The notes beneath the pieces are model-generated. The model saw only the letters and a list, made by a program, of their open reading frames with translations. It was not told the origin of the DNA and did not search any database. The position numbers were made by a program, and so were the translations under genes. 64,000 nucleotides of DNA from Larix kaempferi (lineage: Eukaryota > Streptophyta > Pinopsida > Pinales > Pinaceae). Location of the stretch: contig BSBM01000036.1 in the NCBI GenBank assembly GCA_027924585.1, forward strand, positions 4,767,001 through 4,831,000, given 5' to 3'. Shown here piece by piece: positions 32,949 to 44,279 of this stretch (position 1 is its first letter; the number at the start of each line of letters is the position of its first letter).

Positions 32949-34989
32949 TGTTACATCGTAATCTTCCACCCTGTGAGCATCAACATTATTTGGCTTGTAG
33001 GATCCATTTCAATGACTCATATCCACTTATATCCTTCAGACACTATTTTGCCCTATTTTTATTCCTACCCGCATGTTGCATCATTATAGCATGCGTACCC
33101 GTGAGTTGCATCACTATAGCCCGCGGGTATCAAGTAAAATGGTAAAAATCACTATTTATTACTTTTTGCTCCCAAAAAGTGGTCATTGGGTGACCTTTGG
33201 TCCTCCATCTGCCCAAGTAACGCCTCGATGTGTCCTTTCACCTACCTTTGAGAGGACTATATATTGAGCACATATGGCTTATAGACGGGAGAAAGAAGAG
33301 AATAGCAAGAGAACTCTAGTGGATTTTTTCCCTATCTTGAGTCTACACTCATTGATCCTTGTAGTTGTGAACCCTTTATGTTGACCTTCCAAACTCCTAT
33401 CTAGTTTGAGTTTTCCATTCATGGAGGATTGAAGTGGTGGAGGCACAAGTGGATTGATCTAGATCTTGGTTCAGATTGGTTGCCGGCAAGAGGTCATATC
33501 ACTTTGTACTTCTTCTTGTTTATTAATAGAAATACTCATATTCTCGTCCATTAATGTTGTAAATGTTGTTTATCTCACATTGGTTTGCATTTACTTGTTG
33601 TATCATGGGCCATTGTTATTGATAATGTTAATGTCATTTATATATTATATGTACTTGTTGGATATTGGCTGTCAAGACTAATTTGCAGATTTCAAGTGCA
33701 GGATTGAAAGCTCCAACGGGGATCTACATTAAACGTTTGAATCGAGGTTGGTTACATTTCTCCATTATCTTAACATTGTCATTTATAATAGCATTACTTT
33801 GAGAATTGAGTTGATTTATAGTATGAATAGGCAGTACATAGTGAATACATGTCATAAGTGATCATAGCCATGATATCAGATTGTTGTACTATATCGACAT
33901 GTATTCAGGGATACTATTGTATTATGACGAGTGAGCTGCTCTTTCCACTTGTGTCTCCATCACTCCACTTCTGAGTTTTATAATGTATTTCGATCATCGT
34001 AGCATCAGTCTCTGACCTCACACATTAGGGGGCATCTGTTACATCATAATCTTCCACCCTGTGAGCATCAACATTATTTTGCCTATAGGATCCATTTCAG
34101 TGACTCAGATCCACTTCTATCCTTCAGACACTATTTTTCCCTATTTTTATTTCTACCCGCATTTTGCATCATTATAGCATACGTACCCACGAGTTGCATC
34201 ATTATAGCATACGTACCCACGAGTTGCATCACTATAGCCCGCGGGTATCAAGTAAAATGGTAAAAATCACTATTTATTACTGTTTACTCCCAAAAAGCAG
34301 TCATTGAGTGACCTTTGGCCCTCCATCTGCCCGAGTAACGCCTCGATGTGTCCTTTCACCTACCTTTGAGAGGACTATATATTGAGCACATATGGATTAT
34401 GGACGAGAGAAAGAAGAGAATAGCAAGAGAACTCTAGCGGATTTTTTCCCTATCTTGAGTCTACACTCATTGATCTTTGTAGTTGTGAACCCTTTATGTT
34501 CACCTTCCAAACTCCTATCTAGTTTGATTTTTCCATTCATGGAGGATTGAAGTGGTGGAGGCACAAGTGGATTGATCCAGATCTTGGTTCAGATTGGTTG
34601 CCGGCAAGAGGTCGTATCACTTTGTACTTCTTGCTTATTAATAGAAATACTCATATTCTCGTCCATTAATGTTGTAAATGTTGTTTATCTTACATTGGGT
34701 TGCATTTATTTGTTATATCATGGGCCATTGTTATTGATAATGTTAATGTCATTTATATATTATATGTACTTGTTGGATATTGGCTGTCAAGACTAATTTA
34801 CAGATTTCAAGTACATGGATTGAAAGCTCCAACGGGGATCTACATCAAACATTTGGATCGAGGTTGGTTACATGTCTCCATTATCTTAACATTGTCATTT
34901 ATAATAGCATTGCTTTGAGAATTGAGTTGATTTCTGGTAGTCATCTGTCTGTTGTGGTATTCCCAAGCCATAGTGAGTTTTCTCCAACA
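32949..34989 (+). mobile_element. Remnant element, LTR-C, short 3' tail and LTR-B
   Basis: LTR-C (32949-33822, missing its last 60 or so bases) and LTR-B (34037-34989) share a subtype distinct from LTR-A and LTR-D. Between them only about 160 bp of 3' tail with a polypurine tract (CATTAGGGGGCATC, 34023-34036) remains, preceded by a 52 bp inverted piece. LTR-B holds a 30 bp internal duplication (about 34167-34226). Confidence 0.65.
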
Positions 34990-35378
34990 CAACCTTTTGC
35001 ATGCAGTGAAGCCTTGGAACCTTTATAACTGATTTTGTTACCTCCGGATATAGTTTGGGAGTCTCAAGCCTCTCCTAGGCGAGAAATACTGGTAGTAGTT
35101 TCGGGAGCTCATTTAGCCACTCTGTTTGTGTGCTCTTAGCTATAGTTTCTCTAAGTGTGTGCTCTTGATTTTTTGTTTTTGATCGATAGTTTGGCAGTTA
35201 GGAGATGCTTTGACTTTATAGTCTCTCCAGAGATATCATGGCACAGAGTCCTGCTCTCTGCCAATCTCGTCAGTTGGCTGGCTTACCGGTTGTCGAGATT
35301 ACACGCCGTGTTGATAGGGGACGCTAGAAGGCCCCCTCCAAGTCTTTGGATTCTTACGAATCATATCGTACTGACTTC
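34990..35378 (+). other. Leader before Tat-3 gag
   Basis: No primer site follows LTR-B, in keeping with LTR-B not being the 5' LTR of this gag. Nothing else recognised. Confidence 0.5.
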
Positions 35379-38080
35379 ATGGCTACACATTTGGGCACGG
35401 GAGAAATCCCTACGACTCCATCGGGTAGATTCGAACACACTTCAGACACCCCTACTCCTAGAGAGGCGTGGGGGGGTGATCCACCCGAGACCCAACCTAG
35501 TTTGTTTGGTCCGTATCCACCCGAGACCCAACCTATTTTGTTTGGTCTGGATCCACCCAAGCATGACCCATTCGATCCTTTGAATCCACATGATTTTCGA
35601 TATGGGATGCCCGAGTTACATGATGACATAGGTCCTATGACCAACGCTACCCTGTTCTCTTTTGGTATTCCTGATTACAACACAGTTGATCCTTCTACTA
35701 TATTTGGTAGTCATGCTGGCACTAGTCATGGTGTTAGAAACACTGCACCCACTGGGGGAAATACCCTTGCTGGGGGCACCACATTTTCCACTCATACACA
35801 TAGTATGGGTACCGGTCATATCCCTCCTAACAATTCAAATGTTGGAGGAAGGCCGCCTCCTAGGACTACCCATCCTAATAGGAACAATGTTCGCAATACG
35901 AATCGCCATCCACAATACAATACACATGCCTCTACCCGTCAACTGAGGACCACGTTCCCAAATGTTAAAAATCCTCCTAATAATGGGGGTGGACACATAC
36001 CGTATACTTTTACGTCTGCTACCGCTACTCGTAATGCTAATGTAGGAGGTGGGAATATACCTTATACTCATGGTCACAACACCCTCGTTCTTGCTACTAG
36101 TAATGCCAGCGTTGGGGTTGGGAATACATCTCATACTTATGGTCACCACACAACTGCTCATGCTACTAATAATGCTTATGTAGGGGGTGGGAACATACCT
36201 TATAATCATGGTCATTACAACACGGTTGCCTCTACAAATAATACGTATATGCCCCATAATTATGGTGGTAACCCCTACTATAATATAGTCGGTGCTGGCT
36301 CTCATTACAACCCACCTCGATATGGTGCTCAAAATGCATATATACCTGCTTACTCTCACATGGGTCAGGTTGGAGGAGGTTATCAACCTTATGGCTATGG
36401 TCAAGATTATGGTCTACCAGGTCCATATAATCAACATTTTAATGGTCATGGTCAAGCTTATGGTCCATCTTATCCTTCGAGTTCATACAATCAACCTTTT
36501 ATGGGAGCTTACAATCAAGCTTTCCAGCCGCAGCTCCCGTTCCTTGCTCGATTGAGCCTTCTGGATCTTTCAAAGCTCATGAATGATCCGGTGTGTCACA
36601 ATCCTAATTGGCCTCCGGTCCCTACCAATATCCCTTCGTACATTCCCAAGTTTGAGGGGAAGAGTGGTGAGGATCCGGGTGACCACGTCACGACCTTTCA
36701 CCTTTGGTGCTCATCCAACTCATTGAATCACAATTCCGTTCCTTTGAGACTATTTCAACGCACCCTCACGGGGGCAGCCGAAAAGTGGTATGTCAAGTTT
36801 CCTGGGGGAACTCATAGGGGTTTCAATGAGATAGCTTTGGTTTTCTTGGATCTTTTCCAGTTGTCGGTTTGTTACGATACTGGTACTGAAATTTTGTCTA
36901 CCTTCCGCTAGAATAAGGCCACACATATTTCTGACCACGTTCAAGAGTGGCATCGACGGAAGGGGTTAATGAAAGCCAACATTCCTCCAAATTTTATGTT
37001 GGAATGGTTTCTCAAGTCTTTACTTCCATATATTTCTAAGGATGTTTCGATGTCCGACATCGTGATTGAGGAACAAGCCATCTTGATCTACTATATTCTC
37101 AGTCTGGCATCTTGTACGACATTATTCCTGACACACCGCGAACACGACATGAGCCCAAGTCAGTTCCTGGACCACATGCTGATGGCATTATGGGATATAC
37201 AAGTACTCAACCTGTATATTTGGTTTCTAATCAAATGCAAAATTTGTCGCTTAACTAGTCTACTCCCGGACAGGTTTACACCTTGTCCACTTCCACCCCA
37301 TTGTCCGATGTACATGTTGTGCAATTGAAGAACCCATCAGGTAACCAGCAACCTGGTGGTAAGAAGAAGGGGAGAAACAACCGTAAGGGTGGAAACAATG
37401 GGAACAATAATAGTAATCACAATACTCCTTGCAAAGAGAACACCAACCCTCCTCAAGAAGGAAGAAATGTTGGTGGGGACCGTAAACCTAGGTGTAAGGT
37501 GAAATTCCCTTGCAAGCTTTGTGGGGAAGATCATCTTACTCACTTGTTTCCTCGAATCGAAGAAGCATCGAAGCATATTGCACAGAGCCCATCTGTGTTG
37601 AAAGATCCCCTTCCTCATCATCAGAACATGGCTTCGCATGCTCCCTCTACTGGTTATGGACCTAATGAGACTGCAACGTATTCCTCCAATACTAGTGGCT
37701 ATGGATGTGTGAATATGGTCCAATCAGAGGTTAGTGTTGCTACTCGTCAATGCGATTATGGTGCACCACAACAGAATATGGGGAATGAGCCTCCCCCTAC
37801 TCCTGATAATTCCTTGCATATTGAGAATCCCTCTACTATGCCGCGGATACCGAAAGGTGTTCTCAAGCACTCTATGCATAATCCCAATGCTCGAGCCGCC
37901 CATAACTACTCTATTGTAGAATATTTGGGTCAAACTCCGTGTGCCATGTCGGCTCTTGAAGTTTTACAGGCGTGTTTTTCTCAAAGGCATGCCCTTTTGA
38001 GTGCTTTAGGATTTCAATATGGGGGAAGTCCCAACGTTATTAAGTTTGATACTACTGGCGTTCAACCTCGCTTACCTTAA
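35379..38080 (+). pseudogene. Tat-3 gag
   Basis: Starts at the first ATG (MATHLGTGEIP). The N half is low-complexity: a duplicated PPETQP motif, then three to four diverged VGGGNIPYTHGH-type units rich in Asn, Gly, His and Tyr. The capsid-like domain follows (PKFEGKSGEDPGDHV, FHLWCSSNS, LTGAAEKWYVKF), then basic sequence and a knuckle-like CKLCGEDHLTHLF whose last Cys is replaced. Breaks: TAG at 36909-36911, a frameshift near 37085, and TAA at 38078-38080 separating it in frame from the protease. Gag would form the particle shell and bind RNA. Confidence 0.85.
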
Positions 38081-39829
38081 CACGTGGTTTTTCAAATCCA
38101 TGTGGAGTGCCTTGAGAATTTCGTCAAGAGAACGGTGGTTGACGAAGGCGCTTCTGCGTCAGTAATGTCTTTATATTGTTGGAAAGCCATTAGATCTCCT
38201 CCCTTATCCACGTCTAGGACCATGCTCACTACATTTGACAGTCGATCATTTAAGCCGCATGGGATTCTTCCTTCCCTTATTGTCCGCTTGGGTGGGAAAT
38301 CTGTGCCTATTGAAGTCAAGGTGGTTGATGCGCCCATCGACTACAACCTTCTACTGGGTAGGAATTGGATGTACGCTATGAAAGAGGTCGCGTCTATTGT
38401 GTTCAAATTTATTTTCTTTCCACACGAAGGAAATATTGTGACAGTTGACCAGCTAGATTTCGTTAGTCCTTATTCCACAACATCCACGGGATCAGTAGTC
38501 CCGCAAGTTACAGATTCGCAGCCGGCAACTGGGAACATGGGTGTCGGATTGTACCCTTCATTTATGGGATCTTATGATTTCCCTTCACCCATTAATTTTA
38601 TTGGAACCATTTCTGAGAATGTGTCTCCTCCATTAAATAATGTATCATTCTGGACTTCATATTTTGATGATCCATGGACCTTACCATCCATGAATTCCAT
38701 GTCTGGAGACATTGTGCACGTTGGAATGGCTATGCCACTGTCTGCTGTTGAGCTTGCATATCATGATATTCAACAAGCCACTGCAGAGCCAGATCTCCCC
38801 TCTTCACGGACAGAGGAGGAATATCCCGTTATGCTGCCGGAATGGGCAGTCGACTCGTCTTGTTCGCACGATTTCCTTGATACTAATTTACCTTTGGATG
38901 AAGATATTATCGAGGCCATGTGTGGTAGTGAGAGACCTTGGGAGGACATGCATCATCGCTCTTATTTTCTTCCCAACCTCAATCTCGCCGAGCAAGAAGA
39001 GTTTAGGACAACTCTTGCCAAGATGGTTGGTCACCCTGTGGCTCCTCTGGTTTCACATGGGATTTACGCGGAGGGGAACATGGCTAATGTTTCCCCGACT
39101 ATACCGATCAACATCTCTCACACTCCCGGAAATATTGAGAATGTTTACATCGATGATGATTTCTCTTCTGAGGAGGTTTCCATTTACACCGAATTGTTTA
39201 CAGAACTTCAGGAAGCTTTCTCTTGGTCATGTGAGAAGATGCCAGGAATAGACCCCAGTATTGTCGAGCACGAGATTAGAACATATCCTCATGCTAAACC
39301 GGTTCAACAACGTCTTCGTGCTATTAACCCTAGGAAGGCAGTTGCTATCAAGGCAGAGGTGGAGAAACTGCTCAAGGCTGGTTTTATCTACCCCATTCCC
39401 ATTACCAAATGGGTGTCAAACCCCATTCCTGTGGATAAGAAGCAGGGAACGATCCGTGTATGCACTGATTTTAGAGACCTGAACCGTGCATGTTCGAAAG
39501 ACAATTTCCCCACTCCATTCATAGATCAGATCTTGGATGCCTGTGCGAGAAGTGAAATTTTTTCGATCATGGACAGATTTTTGGGGTATAACCAGATTCA
39601 GATCAAACCCGAGGACCAACATAAGACTACTTTCATTTGTCCTTGGGGTACATTTTCATACCGAAAAATTCCCTTCGGCCTTAAAAACGTTGGAGTTACG
39701 TTTCAGTGTGCCATGACCTATGCCTTTCATGACCTTAAACGTATAATGGAGGTTTTCTTGGATGATCTTGTGGGCCATTCTCAAAAGAGAGTGGACCACC
39801 CCAAGCACCTCCGTTTGATTCTTGAATGA
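38081..39829 (+). pseudogene. Tat-3 protease and reverse transcriptase
   Basis: An open frame with protease VDEGASASVMS and DYNLLLGRNW, a long linker carrying PWEDMHHRSYF, then RT blocks RVCTDFRDLNRACSKDNF, MPGIDPSIVEHEI and IPFGLKNVGVTF. The active site reads FLDD, where most relatives have YLDD. It ends at a stop at 39827-39829 within the RT connection; the RNase H continues in another frame. Confidence 0.88.
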
Positions 39830-40790
39830 TGTATACGCTACAAGCTTTGATTGAATCCAAATAAATGCATCTTCACTGTGAGGATAGGTCGCCTTCTAGG
39901 ATTCATAGTTTCGAAAGAGGGTATCAAAGTCAATCCTATTAAAGTTAAGGCAATACTTCGGTTGCCTCCTTCGCGCAACTTATTACACTTTCAGAGCCTC
40001 CAAGGGAGAGCTACTTTTCTACATTGCTTTGTGGTGAATTATGCTATTCCTACCAAAGGTTTCGCGTGCTTGTTGAAGAAAGACACACCGTTTATCTGGG
40101 ATGAGCGAGCCCAGCAGTCTTTCGATGCTCTTAAGAAAGATTTGGTATCAGCCCCTTTCCTTAGTCCACCCGACTTCGCAAGAGATTTTATACTTTATGT
40201 GGCTACGTCTCAAGAGATGATTGTCATGGTCTTATTTCAGGTTGATGATGTGCTCGTGGAGCACGTGATCTATTATCTTAGTCAAAATCTCGTAGACGTT
40301 GAGCTGAGATATACTCACATGGAAAAGTTGGCACTTGCAACTGTTCATGCAGTCCAAAGGTTACGGCACTGTATCATGCCTAGGAAGACCACAATCATAG
40401 TGCATATCAATCCGTTTCAGTTCGTGATATCACGACATCTTATAGGGGGAAGTACAATAAATGGATTGTGATCCTTCAGAAGTTTGATCTCGATTTTGCT
40501 TCGACGAAGTCGGTGAAATCCTTGGTCTTTGCTGAGCTTATGTTGGACCTTCTGCGACTTGATGAGGATGTTTTCCATGAACATTCCTTTGTGGATGAAC
40601 ATGTATTTCTTATCTCGTCAGAGGACCCTTGGTATGGGGATATCATCGTATATCTCCAAAATTTGAAGTTTCCTTCGCATTATTCACGAGATGATCAACG
40701 GCGTGTGAAACACCACACTAAAAATTATACTATCGTCGACGAAATTTGTATCGTTGAGGAAATGATTCTATTCTTCGTCGTTGCTTGACT
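39830..40790 (+). pseudogene. Tat-3 RNase H (pol)
   Basis: Two overlapping frames encode RT thumb and RNase H: RLLGFIVSKEGIKVNP, FQSLQGRATFL, PFIWDERAQQSF and EKLALATVHAVQRLRH. These are followed by a linker with LISSEDPWYGDI, also present in Tat-4. A frameshift lies near 40465. Confidence 0.85.
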
Positions 40791-41872
40791 CACAAAGAAG
40801 CGAAGCGTGTGCTTAATGATTGCCATGCTGGGGCATGTGGTGGTCACTTATCTGGGCTTGCTACAACCAAACACATTATGCGAGCTAGTTACTTTTGGCC
40901 TTCGATCTTTAAATATTGTATAAATGCTATGAAGAGATGTCACCCTTGTCGGGTGTTTTCTCAGAATATACACTCGCATCCAGCGCCCCTTCATTCAGTC
41001 ATCACCGTCGGTCCCTTCACCAAGTTGGGGGTGGATTTCATGGATTGAAAAACAGCTTCGGCTAGGGGCATCAGCATATCATAGTGGTCATGGACTACTT
41101 TTCCAAATGGGCTGAGGCCATGCCTACCATAAAAGTCGATGGTGCTACAGCAGCCCATTTCATATTCAATCGTATTATTACTCGGTTCAGTATTCTGAAA
41201 GATATTGTCATTGACCATGGCAGTCACTTTCAGAAAAAAATGATGGAGAATTTGTCACTCAAGCTTGGTTTTCATCAAGAACACTCATCTTCTTACTATT
41301 CCCAAGCGAATGGTCAAGTTGAAGCAGTCAATAAGTCTTTAAAGACCATTCTCCAACGTACCATCCAACAAAGTAAGAACAACTGGCATATTATGTTATA
41401 ACCTGCTTTGTGGGCGTATCGAACCGCAGTCAAGACTACCACCAGGTTCTCACCATTTCAGCTAGTACACGGTGTGGAGTCTATTTTACCGATTGAATGC
41501 GAAATCCCTTCGCTAAAAATAGCCATAGAGATCCTCCCTGATACGTTGGGTATTGAGAAATGTTTAATCCACCTTGAGCAGCTTGACGAGCAGGGTCGAG
41601 ATGTCGTCGTGGCTATAGATGCCATTAAACATCATGTCAAGGTTCAGTACAATAGGTATGTCTGTCCTCGACAATATGTTGAAGGTGACTTGGTCCTCTT
41701 ATATGACCAAGCTAAAGAACCCCTGGGGGCAGGCAAGTTTAACCCCATGTGGCACGGTCCTTACATCGTGAGGCGTGTCCTGTAAAAAGGAGCCTATGAA
41801 TTAGAAGATTATGAGGGGAACGTCTTGAAAGAGCCTATAAATGGGATCTACCTCAAGCGGTATTACGCTTGA
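40791..41872 (+). pseudogene. Tat-3 integrase
   Basis: The zinc-binding HHCC region is visible (CHAGACGGHLSG then KRCHPCRV), followed by the catalytic triad: D in LGVDFMD, D in IVIDHGSHF and E in GQVEAVNKSL. The C-terminal part shows the GPY motif (WHGPYIVRRVL) and ends in YLKRYYA. Breaks: a stop and frameshift at 41046-41083 and a stop at 41399-41401. It would join cDNA to host DNA. The 3' RNase H ORF begins 112 nt later. Confidence 0.88.
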
Positions 41873-41984
41873 ACTTCTAGTTCGAGCTAATACTTTTGTA
41901 TACTATTGTATAGTTGCTTCTGTACATAGTTTAGATTTATTTTGGTTTTCCGGGTTTGTTGATTCGCTTCCATTTGATTGACAG

Positions 41985-42410
41985 ATGTCAGCGGAATCTC
42001 CTACGTTCTTAGGATTTGCGGATCGTGCTAGCTGTCATACGCAGCATCTTGATTCTGTTGCCTAGGTTATTTATTCACCTGACCACCTAGTTGTGTCCTT
42101 AGGAGGTGCTTGTCTTGGTCCTACATCTAACAATGTGGCTGAGTATAGTGCCATGATTGAGCTACTTCGGGATGTTATTTCGCATGGTATCCAATTTTTA
42201 GAAGTCCACCTGGATTCACAACTAGTTGTGTCTCAGTTGAATGGTCAGTACCGTGTGAGGGATCCTACGTTACTATGAAAATTCTTAAGGGTAAGACTCT
42301 TGGAATGACATTTTGTTTCCATTACATACATTCATCTTCCGAGAAGTTTTAATCATATATCTGATGCATATGCTAACTATGTCCTAGATTGGCATTTGTC
42401 ACATTCATAA
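41985..42410 (+). pseudogene. Tat-3 3'-terminal RNase H ORF
   Basis: 141 codons from ATG to TAA. It shows D in LGFADRAS, E in NNVAEYSA, D in VHLDSQLVVSQ and D in ISDAYANYV, so all four acidic residues are kept. The ATG directly follows CATTTGATTGACAG, a good 3' splice-site context. Three in-frame stops (near 42063, 42276 and 42306) disable it. It diverges strongly from the Tat-1/Tat-4 version, showing that the ORF position is old in this lineage. Confidence 0.85.
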
Positions 42411-42586
42411 TGAAGCACACAAATAAATATACATTCATACATTTGTACATACACACATATAGTAGAACCAGAGAACCATAGTTTTTTATAAATAAGATGT
42501 CCAAAATGGTAGTGTCATAATACAAAACTGGAGCCCGTATCCCTAAAAAATATACATATCGATACAAAAATGGGACTCTCAGATAT

Positions 42587-44235
42587 CTAAGCCCTACGAG
42601 GAGGCCTAGCTGTTGCCTCAGCAGGATGCGTCTGATAGTAATAATGTACTACGTTAGCTATACGCTGCAGTAGTCACATCTAGTTTCTCAGTACTCCCAC
42701 CACATGGAGCTACATATCCTATGGTAGATGCGCTACCTCTATACCTGGTACCATGTTGGTCATCCATGATAGGTTGACCCGCACAGTCTCTAGTGTACGC
42801 TCTACTGCAGCACCCACTACTTCACCACCCCTGCCCCATCGACGATGTCTCGGGAAGCCCTGTGGTCTTACTGGACCCTTGTCTGCGAGAAAACAATGAA
42901 ATATTAATATGTGATACTACCCCCAAAAAGATTTTTGCATTCACATTTTTAATAAAAAATCCCTAAAAATTTAATACACAAAAAACATAAAAAGAGTAAC
43001 TCACCGAGGTCTCCAAACTCTGCTCCTAGCGGAAGCGACATGTCACGATCCTTACGGAAGTCTATCCCTGAATAGGGGTATTCATCTATAGCTATGACCT
43101 GTCGGTCCCACTAGTGAAAGAACTCAACTGTGTATGGTGATTCCTGTCAGCCACCACCCTATCGTGTCAAGACCTCTGCCCACCGGGTCAGGGCTGGGTC
43201 ACGGAGACTATGAGGAGGGACTTCAACCCTCGAACTAAGCCTCGGAACTTGCTCAAAGAAGAAGCTACATAGTATACTGTCGTATCCAAAGTTTTTTGCC
43301 TCCCCTCGCTTGCACTCTGTTAACTGATCCTTCATGGACCCCAGTAATGTTGCACACCAGTCATATACCATGGGCCACATACACTGTGAGGCGTAGAACA
43401 TCGCCGTCCTTGAATCCTGGTGAAGAGATGCTGAACCTGTAATCCGCACAAGGGTAGCCACTATAACCTTCATGATCAGACTGACTATGGCTCTGATGGG
43501 CACCTGACTCCCCACTATCCGAGTATTGGGAAGACAATACCGCTCAATGTAGTCGGGAATGGTGATCCCGCCACCCAAAGAACGAGATTGAAGGCTTGCC
43601 ACTTCACCTCAACGAGACAAACCAGTAATGAAATAGATATCATCCACCTCTAAGGAAAGTATTTTCCCGTCCAAGTTGAAGTTTTGTGCATCTATGTCCC
43701 AGTACTCTATCAAATAGTGGAGCAATAGTTTTTGGGCCCTCAAACACCCTATGCTCCAAAATTTTGTAAAGCACACATGCTTGTAAAGCTTGCTATGAAG
43801 GTAAACCATTGCGAATGGCCTCATCCACAAGGTCATGCTCCCTTTCTCTCCATTCTAGAACCATCCTGGAGGAAGAGAAACCAATAGTTTAGTCAATTTT
43901 ATTTAAAAAACAAACTTCATGGCCATACCTGCAGTCTTTTTATCTCACACAGGCGGGTACCCACGGTCAACGCATGTGCTGATCACGCGTACCAAGCACT
44001 ACCTGCTACCCATATGCTTGTAGCTCACGAGTATTGCCATGACCAAATTGGGCTTGGCCATTTAAAAAATTGGACCACTGAAAATTTCAATAAAAACAAT
44101 CAAATGAAAGATAAGGATGATATTACTAACCTGCTCCAGACGGCTTGACGAATGGATTCCTGTAGCTCCCAGAATCAATGATTGAACTTCGAGGTGAAAA
44201 CTAACCAAAAACTTCAAATTGGGTAAATAGTGAAA
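42587..44235 (-). pseudogene. Tat-3 antisense gene, three predicted exons
   Basis: Exon 1 is about 44235-44131 (donor GTTAGT), exon 2 is 43865-43005 (acceptor after CTCTTCCTCCAG, donor GTGAGT) and exon 3 is 42882-42587 (acceptor after TTTCTCGCAG; stop TAG). Exon 2 holds EWREREHDLVDEAIRNG, YWDIDAQNFNLDGK, DDIYFITGLSRRGE, SILCSFFFEQVP and DEYPYSGIDFRK. One frameshift near 43800 and a few stops, but all splice signals look intact. The last intron is in phase 1, as in Tat-1 and Tat-4. Unlike those, exon 3 lacks the acidic tail. Function unknown; it is the best preserved of the three for the middle domain. Confidence 0.78.
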
Positions 44236-44263
44236 ATGAATTGTAAATTGTAGTTTTTTATTA

Positions 44264-44273
44264 CTATTTATAA
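44264..44273 (-). promoter_or_regulatory. TATA box of the Tat-3 antisense gene
   Basis: Minus strand reads TTATAAATAG, 130-140 nt upstream of the predicted exon 1 donor, as in Tat-1 and Tat-4. Confidence 0.6.
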
Positions 44274-44279
44274 TTTTGA

